DNA of 64,000 bases, taken from NCBI GenBank assembly GCA_964435285.1, contig CAYSYA010000007.1, positions 1 to 64,000 on the forward strand. The letters run 5' to 3'. The position numbers and the translations under genes were made by a program. The notes under the pieces are model-generated. The model made no database searches, was not told the DNA's origin, and saw nothing but the letters and a program-made list of their open reading frames with translations. Shown here in pieces: positions 48,620 through 57,439 of this stretch; within the stretch, counting starts at the first letter, position 1; every line of letters begins with the position of its first letter. This stretch comes from GCA-2718035 sp964435285 (GTDB lineage Bacteria; Bacteroidota; Bacteroidia; Flavobacteriales; TMED113).

Positions 48620-50368
48620 TTACATTCTATTTGGAACTTTTATTCCCAGTATATTCATACCTTTTTTGATAACTAAACTAACTTTTTTTGATAATGTCAA
48701 TCTAAAATTTTCATTCTTTGAACTATCTAAAATAGGAACTTTTTGATAAAATTTATTATATGTTTTAGCTAATTGATAAATATAATTAGCAAGCAGTGAC
48801 GGATTTAAATTTTCTTTGCACTGATTTATACAAGTTGGAAATTCCATAATATTTTTTATCAATTCTTTTTCTAAAAAATCTATTTCATCAAAAGGTTCAA
48901 AAGTTGGACTGAAATCTTTTCTTTTGCTTAATACAGATTTTATCCTAGCATAAGTATATTGTATAAATGGACCTGTGTTACCATTAAAATCTATAGATTC
49001 CCTGGGGTCAAATAACATATTTTTCTTTGCGTCTACTTTTAGAATAAAATATTTTAATGCTCCATCCCCTACTATACAGGACAAATCATTAATCTCATTA
49101 TCATCAAAACTATCAAACTTGTTCGAATTCTTAATCAAATTTAAAGAATCATTTCTCATTTTTGAAATTAAATCATCAGCATCAACAACAGTACCTTCTC
49201 TTGATTTCATCTTACCTGAAGGTAAATCAACCATTCCATATGATAAATGAAAACAATTACTGGACCATTTATAACCAATTTTTTCTAATATTTTAAAAAG
49301 CGCTTGAAAGTGATAATTTTGTTCATTGCCTGTAACATATATCATGTTATCAAAGTTAAAATCATCAAACCTTCTCTTAGCAGTACCAATATCCTGAGTC
49401 ATATATACCGCTGTTCCATCAGATCTTAGTAATAGCTTTTCATCTAAGTTATATTGATTCAAATCAACCCAAATTGATTCATCTTTTTTCTTAAAAAAAA
49501 TGTTATTGTCGAGATACTTTTTAACTATATTTTTTCCATCAAGATATGTGTTACTTTCATAATAATTCTTATCAAAACTTATTCCTAATTTTTTATAAGT
49601 TTCTTCCATACCGTCATAAACCCAACTATTCATTTTTTTCCATAATTTAATAATTTCAGGATCTCTTTCCTCCCACTTAACTAACAGTTGTTGAGCTTCT
49701 TTAAGTATCTCAGGGATAGTATTTTCATCGATTATTTGTAACTTTTCTTCTTGTAATTTCTTTTCAAACAGAACATAATATTGACCTACAAAAAAATCAC
49801 CTTTGACATTCTCAGAATCAGGAGTTCTCCCCTTTCCATACTTAAGCCATGCTAACATACTTTTACAAATATGAATTCCTCTGTCATTAATAACTTGTAC
49901 CATTTTAACATTGTGGCCACATGCTTTAAATATATTTGACATAGCATAACCTAAAAGATTATTTCTTATATGACCTAAATGCAAAGGTTTATTTGTATTT
50001 GGTGAAGAAAACTCCACAAGAGTTGTAGGAGAGTCATCATTAATTGATTCAAATCCGAAATTTTCAATTTCGTAAATATTTTTAAATAAAGTTGAAAAAA
50101 AAGTATCCGTAAAAGTTAAATTTAAAAAACCTTTAACAACATTAAAGGATGAAATTTCATTAAAACTCATTAAACATTCACCAATTTCATTTGCAGTAAA
50201 TTCCAAATTTTTTTTTGAAAAGGATAAAAAAGGAAATATTATTAAAGTATAATCACCATCAAAATCAGATTTAGTTTTTGTTAAATGAAAAAACTTATTT
50301 GGAATTTTACAAGAGTATAAATCAGTTATTGACTCTTCTATTTTTTTATTTATGAAATCTAAATTCAT
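48620..50368 (-). CDS. argS: arginyl-tRNA synthetase
   Basis: A 582-aa class I synthetase. The N-terminal Arg-S additional domain (about 1-85) is followed by the HIGH-type motif SSPNTNKPLHLGH (HLGH 130-133) and, near residue 385, GKMKSREG, the KMSKS-loop equivalent. The C-terminal DALR anticodon-binding domain (about 455-582) ends in the typical ...GMNILGIKVPNRM. It charges tRNA-Arg, one of which (ACG) ends the same predicted operon. The start overlaps the ctlX stop by 4 bp (ATGA). Confidence 0.95.
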   Translation of the reverse strand: MNLDFINKKIEESITDLYSCKIPNKFFHLTKTKSDFDGDYTLIIFPFLSFSKKNLEFTANEIGECLMSFNEISSFNVVKGFLNLTFTDTFFSTLFKNIYEIENFGFESINDDSPTTLVEFSSPNTNKPLHLGHIRNNLLGYAMSNIFKACGHNVKMVQVINDRGIHICKSMLAWLKYGKGRTPDSENVKGDFFVGQYYVLFEKKLQEEKLQIIDENTIPEILKEAQQLLVKWEERDPEIIKLWKKMNSWVYDGMEETYKKLGISFDKNYYESNTYLDGKNIVKKYLDNNIFFKKKDESIWVDLNQYNLDEKLLLRSDGTAVYMTQDIGTAKRRFDDFNFDNMIYVTGNEQNYHFQALFKILEKIGYKWSSNCFHLSYGMVDLPSGKMKSREGTVVDADDLISKMRNDSLNLIKNSNKFDSFDDNEINDLSCIVGDGALKYFILKVDAKKNMLFDPRESIDFNGNTGPFIQYTYARIKSVLSKRKDFSPTFEPFDEIDFLEKELIKNIMEFPTCINQCKENLNPSLLANYIYQLAKTYNKFYQKVPILDSSKNENFRLTLSKKVSLVIKKGMNILGIKVPNRM

Positions 50369-51300
50369 TTAGTTTTTTTTAAAAAAATTTCAGCTATCAT
50401 ACATCTAGCACCTCCCCCTCCATATCTTTCAATTGTATCTAAGGGTGAATGTACAATTTTACAAAACTTATTAATCATTTTTATTTGATTTTTTGAAAAT
50501 GAATTAAAAGCTTTTGAACTCATAATTAGGATATTTTCACCTAAAGTATTTTTAACCTCTAACACATTACCACAAAATGTATTTACTTGTTCCATTGTAA
50601 TGAAAATAATTTCTTTTTTATTTCTATTAAAAGAATCTATTATTATATTTTTTTCTTCCTTGTTAATTACAGAGTCTAAACATATAATTACAAAGTTTTC
50701 ACAAACACTCATCATTACGTTTGTGTGATAAATGATTTTCTTTTTATCAAAATCTTGGTAAGCGTTAAATGTAATAAGTTTAAAGCCCTGAAGATCACAA
50801 AATTCAAGTAACAAATCATGAGATGTTCTTTCAGATAGCGCCGCATAAACTACTTTATTAATTCTATCCAAAACCATGCTACCAGTTCCTTCTAAAAATT
50901 TATTTTTTTTCTCCTGTTCCTCAGAATTATTATAAACTTTTTCTACAATAAATTTTTTTTTTAAAAAATCTATAATATCACCTCTTCTTTCTAATCTTCT
51001 ATTTTTAGCAAACATAGAATGAATAATGATTGTATTATTTTGATAGGTTGAAATCCAATTATTAGGGAATATAGAATCAGGAGTAATAGGCTTATTTGTG
51101 TCTTTGAATTGAAAAATATTTAAATTATTTTTTTTTAATTTATTTAAAAAAAAATCAAATTCTAATGATGCCTTTTTGGAAATATTATCTTTATCAGAGT
51201 CAAAATCAGAATTTTGAAAAAAATTATTAACAGAAGTTTCAGGGTTACAAAAAAAATTGCAAGGTTTAATAAGAAATAAATTTGAAGTATTTTGATTCAT
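50365..51300 (-). CDS. ctlX: CtlX-type citrulline/arginine deiminase-related hydrolase
   Basis: A 311-aa protein of the amidinotransferase/ADI superfamily. Motifs that fit the CtlX group are NNWISTYQ (about 77-84), the acidic GTGSMVLDR, SERTSHDLL, the His-containing HTNVMMSV, and the C-terminal catalytic-Cys motif GGGGARCMIAEI. CtlX enzymes have been linked to citrulline use; the precise reaction is less certain than the family. It overlaps argS by 4 bp and the next ADI-family gene by 4 bp, so all three are translationally coupled. Confidence 0.82.
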   Translation of the reverse strand: MNQNTSNLFLIKPCNFFCNPETSVNNFFQNSDFDSDKDNISKKASLEFDFFLNKLKKNNLNIFQFKDTNKPITPDSIFPNNWISTYQNNTIIIHSMFAKNRRLERRGDIIDFLKKKFIVEKVYNNSEEQEKKNKFLEGTGSMVLDRINKVVYAALSERTSHDLLLEFCDLQGFKLITFNAYQDFDKKKIIYHTNVMMSVCENFVIICLDSVINKEEKNIIIDSFNRNKKEIIFITMEQVNTFCGNVLEVKNTLGENILIMSSKAFNSFSKNQIKMINKFCKIVHSPLDTIERYGGGGARCMIAEIFLKKTK

Positions 51301-52208
51301 AGTCTAACTAATGGTAAAGTTGTACATCTAAATAAACCGCCCATCTTGGAAATATTAGAATAATCAACTTCTTCTAAAACATATCCAAGTTTCCTCAATT
51401 TAGTGTTTATGTTTTTAAATTTTTTGTTTGTTACAATTATATTATTAGAAATAGAAAAAAGATTAGAATTTAATTCTCCCATTTCCTTATTTGAAATAAT
51501 AATCAAGTTCTCCAATGAAAAAATTTTCTTTATTAACTCAAAATCATTATTATTTTTAAATGCATCAATACATACTATAGCATGTCCTAGTCCTAAAGGT
51601 TGAAAACAACAATCTAAATGCAAGCAATTATCATCAATTAGTAAATCTGATTTTTTTAATTCAAAAGGAAAAATTTCTTTTTTTGGAAAATATTTTTTAA
51701 AATAATTAATAGCATTCTTATTAGTTCTAGCAACTTTTTTTGTTTTAAAATCATTCTCAGAACTGGTACCAATAAAAATATAATCATTATGAACTATTAC
51801 ATCGCCACCTTCTACACTAACTTCATCAGGGAGTTTGACAATTTTTGAATTATCAAAAGAATTTATTATGTCCATTACCCCATTAATTTCATTTTCCCTA
51901 TCCTTAATAACATTAGAGATAAAAAAAATGTCATCAATTACAAAACCTATATCTCTGGAAAAAATTTGATTAGTTTTTTCTAAATTATTTGGTCTTAAAA
52001 CTTTCACATCATATTTTTTCAAAACATGATTAAACTTGCTTAATTCAGATGTTATTTCTTCTTGTGAAGGAAATGTCTTTTGTAATACGTTTTTTCTTGA
52101 ATGGGGATCATAAATGTCCAAAATATCAGGTGTGCCACCAAAATCATAGCCTATACCTAATATTACTTTTTCTAATTTATTATACTCGTTTTTGATTGAA
52201 AAATACAA
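51297..52208 (-). CDS. ADI/DDAH/amidinotransferase-family hydrolase
   Basis: A 303-aa guanidino-group-modifying enzyme. The superfamily residues are visible: the Arg-Asp pair in FSRDIGFV, Glu-Gly-Gly-Asp in SVEGGDVIV, the catalytic His in CLHLDCCF, and the nucleophilic Cys in GLFRCTTLPLVR at the extreme C-terminus. Family members hydrolyse arginine, methylarginines or related compounds, or transfer amidino groups; the substrate cannot be set from sequence. It heads the operon with ctlX, argS, ffh, folD, the TlpA-like gene and tRNA-Arg. A TAACTTTG octamer (52240-52233) lies 25 bp upstream. Confidence 0.82.
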   Translation of the reverse strand: MYFSIKNEYNKLEKVILGIGYDFGGTPDILDIYDPHSRKNVLQKTFPSQEEITSELSKFNHVLKKYDVKVLRPNNLEKTNQIFSRDIGFVIDDIFFISNVIKDRENEINGVMDIINSFDNSKIVKLPDEVSVEGGDVIVHNDYIFIGTSSENDFKTKKVARTNKNAINYFKKYFPKKEIFPFELKKSDLLIDDNCLHLDCCFQPLGLGHAIVCIDAFKNNNDFELIKKIFSLENLIIISNKEMGELNSNLFSISNNIIVTNKKFKNINTKLRKLGYVLEEVDYSNISKMGGLFRCTTLPLVRL

Positions 52209-52232
52209 ATTTTATAATAATTTAAATTTAAC

Positions 52233-52240
52233 CAAAGTTA
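52233..52240 (-). promoter_or_regulatory. possible -7 element (TAACTTTG) for the argS-containing operon
   Basis: On the minus strand TAACTTTG matches the Bacteroidota TAnnTTTG element and is identical to the one ahead of the giant adhesin gene. It is 25 bp before the ATG at 52208. The nearest upstream TTG is 28 nt away, beyond the usual spacing, so support is partial. Confidence 0.35.
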
Positions 52241-52315
52241 TACAAAATGGTTAGGAAAGAAAAGTAACAACAACATAGATAAAATAAAATAACTAGATTT
52301 ATAAAAATATATGAA

Positions 52316-53101
52316 ATGGAGAAATTAAATTCAAAAGTAATTATTAAAGAAAAAATACAATCTGTCTTTTCTATTATTTTAAATAGCCCAAAAAATGGGA
52401 ATGCTTTAAGTCAAAGTTTAATTAAAGAATTAAATCTAGCTTTTGATAATTTATCCAAAAATTCAAAATGTAGAATTATAATTATTGAATCAAACTCTAA
52501 AATATTTTGTGCCGGAGCAGATTTAAAGGAGTTAAAAAAAATGCAAAAAAATTCTTATAAAGAAAATTTAGAAGATTCAAAAAACCTAATGACCCTCTTT
52601 AATAAAATATTATCTATAGAAAAACTTGTTATTGCGAAAGTCGACGGAGCATCAATTGCTGGAGGTTGTGGATTAGCTACTGCATGCGACATTGTATTTG
52701 GCACTGAAAAAGCAAAATTTGGATATACAGAGGTTAATATAGGATTTGTACCTGCAATCGTTAGTACTTTTTTACCTAAAAGAGTTAATGGTTTCTTAAG
52801 TAAAAAAATACTATTAACGGGTGAAATCTTGAACTCTGAAAAAGCATTAAATATTAATCTGATTGACTTCAGTGTAAAATCAAGTGATTTAGATAAAAAA
52901 GTTGATGAATTTGTACAAAATTTTTTAAATAGATCCTCACCACAATCTGTTTCTGAAATAAAAAAAATGTTATATAATTTTTTTCAAATTGAAAAAAAAT
53001 TGAATTTAGCATGTGAAATTAATGCTAAAGTAAGAAATGGATCTGATTGTATTAAAGGAGTTAATAGGTTTTTGAATAAAGAAAAAAATAATTGGAACTA
53101 A
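52316..53101 (+). CDS. enoyl-CoA hydratase/isomerase family protein
   Basis: A 261-aa crotonase-fold protein. Oxyanion-hole motifs are present: CAGADLKEL and the GGCGLATACDI loop, followed by the TEVNIGFVPAI segment with the conserved Glu. This fits hydratases that add water to enoyl-CoA, including methylglutaconyl-CoA hydratases of leucine breakdown, but the substrate cannot be chosen from sequence. It is directly followed by ftsK with no spacing, and is divergent from the ADI-family gene across 107 bp. Confidence 0.88.
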   Translation: MEKLNSKVIIKEKIQSVFSIILNSPKNGNALSQSLIKELNLAFDNLSKNSKCRIIIIESNSKIFCAGADLKELKKMQKNSYKENLEDSKNLMTLFNKILSIEKLVIAKVDGASIAGGCGLATACDIVFGTEKAKFGYTEVNIGFVPAIVSTFLPKRVNGFLSKKILLTGEILNSEKALNINLIDFSVKSSDLDKKVDEFVQNFLNRSSPQSVSEIKKMLYNFFQIEKKLNLACEINAKVRNGSDCIKGVNRFLNKEKNNWN

Positions 53102-55330
53102 ATGGCAAAACAATTAAAAATAAATTTCAGAAACAAACAATCAAAAATCATTTTTGGTTTTTTATTATTAACTATTTCTTTGTTTCTTCTTTTCTCATTT
53201 AATTCATTCTGGTTCAATTGGAAAGCTGATGATGATATCATCATTTCTGGATGGGATTTTGCTACAAAAGCAAACAATATACTTGGGTGGATAGGTGCAT
53301 ACGTCTCTTATTTTTTTATTTCAAATCTTGGGATAAGTGCCTATAGTATTATAATTATACTTTTTTCTTTATCAATCAAATTAATTTTTAAATTAAAATT
53401 TATTTATTATAATTTTTTTAGAAAAATTATATTATTTACTCTCTGGTTTATTCTTCTGCTAGGAATTTTTAATTTAAAAATTGGACCTTATAACTCATGT
53501 GGAATTATAGGCTTAAATATTAATGAGAATCTTAGTTTATTAATTGGAAACATTGGAATAATTTTCATTCTTACATCATGGCTAATAATATGGTTAATAA
53601 TTAATTTTCAAATTTCTTATCTTAATTTTAACTTATCACTATTTTCAAAAGAGAAGAAATCTATCCAAAAAAAAATAAATCCAATTAAAGAAAATCACAC
53701 TACTGAACAGATTAATCTTGCTAAGAACGATAATAAACATGAAAAAACTAAAAGTAATTTTAATGAACCTGAATTAGAGATCAAAAAAATTAAAGATGAA
53801 AAAATAATAAATAATTTGAATTCAAATTTTGACCCCAGATTAGAATTACAAAATTACATTTTTCCAAGTATTGAAGTTTTAAATGAATATGATAATGAAA
53901 TTATTGTTAATAAGAAAGAGTTAGAAGAAAATAAAAAAATAATAATTGAAACTTTATTACATTTCAAAATTGAAATAACAGCAATGAATGCTGAAGTAGG
54001 ACCAACAATCACACTGTATGAAATTGTTCCAAAGGAGGGAATAAAAATTTCTAAAATAAAAAATCTTGAGGACGATATAGCTTTAAGAATAAAAGCAACA
54101 GGTGTAAGAATTATTGCACCATTACCTGGAAAAGGAACCGTTGGTATTGAAGTTCCAAATCAAAAAGCAAGTATTGTATCAATGAGATCAGTTTTAGCTT
54201 CTGAAAAATATCAAAAATCAAAATTTGAATTACCCATTGCAATAGGAAAAACTATTTCTAATGAAACATATGTTACTGATTTAACAAAAATGCCTCATCT
54301 TCTTATGGCTGGAGCAACTGGTCAGGGTAAATCTGTTGGATTAAATGCCATAATATGTTCAATATTATTTAAAAAACACCCAACTGAAGTTAAGTTTGTT
54401 TTAATTGATCCAAAAAAAGTTGAACTAACTCTGTATAATAAAATTGAAAAACATTTTTTGGCTAAACTACCAAACAATGAAGATGCAATTATAACCAACA
54501 CAAAAGAAGTAATAACAACTTTGAAAGCATTGTGTCTAGAAATGGATAACAGATATGACCTACTAAAGTTAGCTAGTGTTAGAAACATAACTGAGTATAA
54601 TCAGAAATTTATTTCAAGAAAATTGAATCCAAAAAATGGTCATAAATATCTTCCCTATATAATTTTAGTTATTGATGAATTTGCTGATTTAATCATGACA
54701 GCAGGAAAAGAGATAGAAATTCCATTGGCTAGACTTGCACAATTGGCAAGAGCAATAGGAATTCACCTAATTATTGCAACTCAAAGACCTACAACAAATA
54801 TTATTACTGGAACAATAAAAGCAAATTTTCCTGTTAGAATCGCATTCAGAGTTTCTCAAGGTATCGATAGTAAAACAATTCTTGATACAAGTGGTGCTAA
54901 TCAATTAATTGGAAGAGGAGATATGCTTATCTCAACTGGAAATGATTTACTGAGGCTTCAATGTGCATTTATTGATACACCTGAAGTTGAAAAAATCATG
55001 TCATTTATTGAGGATCAAAAGGTGTATCCAAAGAGATACGATTTACCTGAAATATCCAATGAAAATAACACCAATAGTTACTCTAATAAAGGAGGAGAAA
55101 AAGATGAATTTTTTGAAGATGCTGCTAAACTAGTAGTATTGCAACAACAAGGTTCGACATCAATGTTACAAAGAAAGATGAAATTAGGATATAATAGAGC
55201 TGGTAGAATAATGGATGAATTAGAAATGGTTGGTATTGTTGGTAAATCAGACGGAAGTAGATCTAGACAAGTACTAATCAAAACCGAAGATGAATTAATT
55301 GAATTATTAAATAAAATTAAAGATGAATAA
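53102..55330 (+). CDS. ftsK: FtsK/SpoIIIE-type DNA translocase
   Basis: A 742-aa membrane-anchored motor that moves chromosomal DNA at the division septum. The N-terminal four or five membrane helices (about 15-175) are followed by a short charged linker (about 180-250), an alpha domain, and a RecA-like motor with Walker A GATGQGKS (404-411) and Walker B ILVIDEFADLI. The C-terminal gamma winged-helix domain is clear (QQQGSTSMLQRKMKLGYNRAGRIMDELE), and recognises the polar KOPS-like sites in characterised FtsK. It follows the enoyl-CoA hydratase directly and overlaps the next gene by 8 bp. Confidence 0.95.
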   Translation: MAKQLKINFRNKQSKIIFGFLLLTISLFLLFSFNSFWFNWKADDDIIISGWDFATKANNILGWIGAYVSYFFISNLGISAYSIIIILFSLSIKLIFKLKFIYYNFFRKIILFTLWFILLLGIFNLKIGPYNSCGIIGLNINENLSLLIGNIGIIFILTSWLIIWLIINFQISYLNFNLSLFSKEKKSIQKKINPIKENHTTEQINLAKNDNKHEKTKSNFNEPELEIKKIKDEKIINNLNSNFDPRLELQNYIFPSIEVLNEYDNEIIVNKKELEENKKIIIETLLHFKIEITAMNAEVGPTITLYEIVPKEGIKISKIKNLEDDIALRIKATGVRIIAPLPGKGTVGIEVPNQKASIVSMRSVLASEKYQKSKFELPIAIGKTISNETYVTDLTKMPHLLMAGATGQGKSVGLNAIICSILFKKHPTEVKFVLIDPKKVELTLYNKIEKHFLAKLPNNEDAIITNTKEVITTLKALCLEMDNRYDLLKLASVRNITEYNQKFISRKLNPKNGHKYLPYIILVIDEFADLIMTAGKEIEIPLARLAQLARAIGIHLIIATQRPTTNIITGTIKANFPVRIAFRVSQGIDSKTILDTSGANQLIGRGDMLISTGNDLLRLQCAFIDTPEVEKIMSFIEDQKVYPKRYDLPEISNENNTNSYSNKGGEKDEFFEDAAKLVVLQQQGSTSMLQRKMKLGYNRAGRIMDELEMVGIVGKSDGSRSRQVLIKTEDELIELLNKIKDE

Positions 55331-55952
55331 AACTTTAATTTTAATTTTCTTTTTTTCTTTATTTTCTTTTTCTCAAAAAAGAGAATTTGACAAAAATAGT
55401 GCAGAACATATTAAAGAAATATTTTGCAACAAACCATTTTCAACAGATTTTAATACAAATGAAAATTTTAAGTTTCAAATAATACATTATAAAAATCAAT
55501 TTTATTTTAATCACATTAGTGGAGATGAAAAAAATGAAATCAAAAGTAATGGTGAATTAATTATAAATGTTAATCATAAAAATGAAGAAATAGAAATTTA
55601 TTCTTTGACGGAAAAAGAAAAAAAAAAATGTTTTTTTATTTCTAAATTTTTAGATGAATTTAAAATAATTGAAACAAGTAACAATAAGATAACTGGACTC
55701 TTAAACAAAATTGATCTTTTAGTTAAATTAAAAATTATCAATAAGTCAAAAAATAACAAACAATTGGATGTTTTCTACAGTCTACATAACAGTAAAAATG
55801 GAAATAATGAACCAGATTTTATTAATAAAATAGTTTTTTATAATGAAAATGAATTTGATGAAAAATTTAATAGTTTCTTTTCCAATGATATTTATAATTT
55901 AAAAAAAATAAAAGAAAAATACTTAAACTGGGAAATTATTGACTTTCGTTAA
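55323..55952 (+). CDS. LolA-like outer-membrane lipoprotein carrier (divergent)
   Basis: A 209-aa exported protein with signal peptide MNKTLILIFFFSLFSFSQ. The mature part alternates short beta-like segments (FKFQIIHYKNQFYFNHIS, GELIINVNHKNEEIEIYS, KIIETSNNKITGLLNKI), compatible with the LolA half-barrel. Sequence support is weak. The main argument is position: directly after ftsK, where lolA sits in many Bacteroidota. LolA ferries lipoproteins across the periplasm. It overlaps ftsK by 8 bp and the convergent LysM gene by 17 bp. Confidence 0.6.
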   Translation: MNKTLILIFFFSLFSFSQKREFDKNSAEHIKEIFCNKPFSTDFNTNENFKFQIIHYKNQFYFNHISGDEKNEIKSNGELIINVNHKNEEIEIYSLTEKEKKKCFFISKFLDEFKIIETSNNKITGLLNKIDLLVKLKIINKSKNNKQLDVFYSLHNSKNGNNEPDFINKIVFYNENEFDEKFNSFFSNDIYNLKKIKEKYLNWEIIDFR

Positions 55953-57432
55953 ATTGTATTACTTCTTTTATTTCATATTCATTGTATCTCCACAACTTAA
56001 AAGATTCATTTCGAAAAAAATTATTTTTTTGCAAATAGAATTTAAAATATGTACCTAGAATATTTTCTTCTGACGAGGAATTAATATTTTTAAAAAAGAG
56101 GTTTAAGAAATAAGTACCACATTTATAACCTTGTTTAACATATTTACTTTGTGGATTAATTGAAAAATAATTATAAAACGAGTTTATGTATTTCTCATTT
56201 TCATAAAATGGTTCATGTTCGCTTAAAAAATGAACATTTAACTCAAAAAGCTCCTTATGAGGGATTAAATTGAATTTAGTGATATAATCAGTACAAAAAA
56301 CAGTTAAAGAAGAATCTTTCAATGCATGTAGTCTAGAAATAATATCTGAGACAAAAACAGGATCATCGGATGGAATGAACACGACATCTGTTATTTTATT
56401 TATTTCCTCATCTGACATCTGCTCAGAAATAGTTGATTTTCCAATTTCATGATAAATAATATTATTATCCCACTCTTTTAAATAATTATTTATTATTTTT
56501 TGTTTTTTATCATCTTTTTTTAAAAAAACAAAAACTGTGTCTAAATAACTTTTATTTTTTATATAAGTATCATAAATATATTTAGATAGATTGGATACTT
56601 TATTGTTGTTGTTTGACTCAAAATAATATACTTTGCAATTTTCTTCATACTGTATTTTAATTGAATTATTTTGTAATGGAGAAATTAAAAAGGTATTAGG
56701 ATTTTGTATTTTTCTAGAGACATAATCGAACTGTTTTTGATATAGTGGGCCAAATATAATATCCATTGAATCTAAATTATTATTCATGATTATATTTTTT
56801 ATTGAATCAATACTCTGGTGGGTATCAAAAACATTTAAATTTATAGTTAAAGTTGAATCACTTAAAAATTCATAAAAAGAAAATAATAATCCAGAGTAAA
56901 ATTCTAATGAAATTCTTGATTTTTTTAAAAAATGTGTTGGTGTAATTTTTTTTCCTGATGAATAAATAGAATCTTTTGTATTGGATAAAAATGGAAGTAA
57001 AATAGCAATATTTACTATTGAATCTCTAGGATTAAAAATTATCGTATCTTCATTTAAATTCAAATCTATAAGTAAAGTATCCAAAAAATCCTGAGCATTT
57101 TCTATTGATTCATTAATTATTTCTGAATTTTCAATATCAGTAGAATCAATGAAAATGGTGTCTTCAATATAAACGTTCTCAAACTGATTTTTTTTAGATT
57201 TCAAAATTAAAATTTTTGTAACGTGAGAACAATCACTTAAAAATTTACACTTCTTTAATTCTGGATTCCATTTTATTATTTTTCTTTTAGAGACTCCATA
57301 TTTCAACTTTAAACTATGAAATGTGTCACCATCAGAAATATTGTGTACTAAAAAATCAGATTCACTTTGAGGTAATACTTTTGGAGGAAAAATGATTAAA
57401 AAAAATAAAAAATAAAATATAAATAATCTCAT
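55936..57432 (-). CDS. LysM domain plus type 1 periplasmic-binding-protein-like protein
   Basis: A 498-aa exported protein: signal peptide (about 1-22), a LysM peptidoglycan-binding domain (about 27-75: HNISDGDTFHSLKLKYGVSKRKIIKWNPEL), a linker rich in Asp, Glu, Ile and Ser, and a C-terminal domain resembling type 1 periplasmic amino-acid-binding proteins (about 140-498: IAILLPFLSNTKDS ... DIIFGPLYQKQ ... NTFLISPLQNN). This LysM/PBP1 pairing is common in Bacteroidota and of unknown ligand. It follows guaA by 7 bp. Confidence 0.8.
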   Translation of the reverse strand: MRLFIFYFLFFLIIFPPKVLPQSESDFLVHNISDGDTFHSLKLKYGVSKRKIIKWNPELKKCKFLSDCSHVTKILILKSKKNQFENVYIEDTIFIDSTDIENSEIINESIENAQDFLDTLLIDLNLNEDTIIFNPRDSIVNIAILLPFLSNTKDSIYSSGKKITPTHFLKKSRISLEFYSGLLFSFYEFLSDSTLTINLNVFDTHQSIDSIKNIIMNNNLDSMDIIFGPLYQKQFDYVSRKIQNPNTFLISPLQNNSIKIQYEENCKVYYFESNNNNKVSNLSKYIYDTYIKNKSYLDTVFVFLKKDDKKQKIINNYLKEWDNNIIYHEIGKSTISEQMSDEEINKITDVVFIPSDDPVFVSDIISRLHALKDSSLTVFCTDYITKFNLIPHKELFELNVHFLSEHEPFYENEKYINSFYNYFSINPQSKYVKQGYKCGTYFLNLFFKNINSSSEENILGTYFKFYLQKNNFFRNESFKLWRYNEYEIKEVIQFNESQ

Positions 57433-57439
57433 AACTAAT

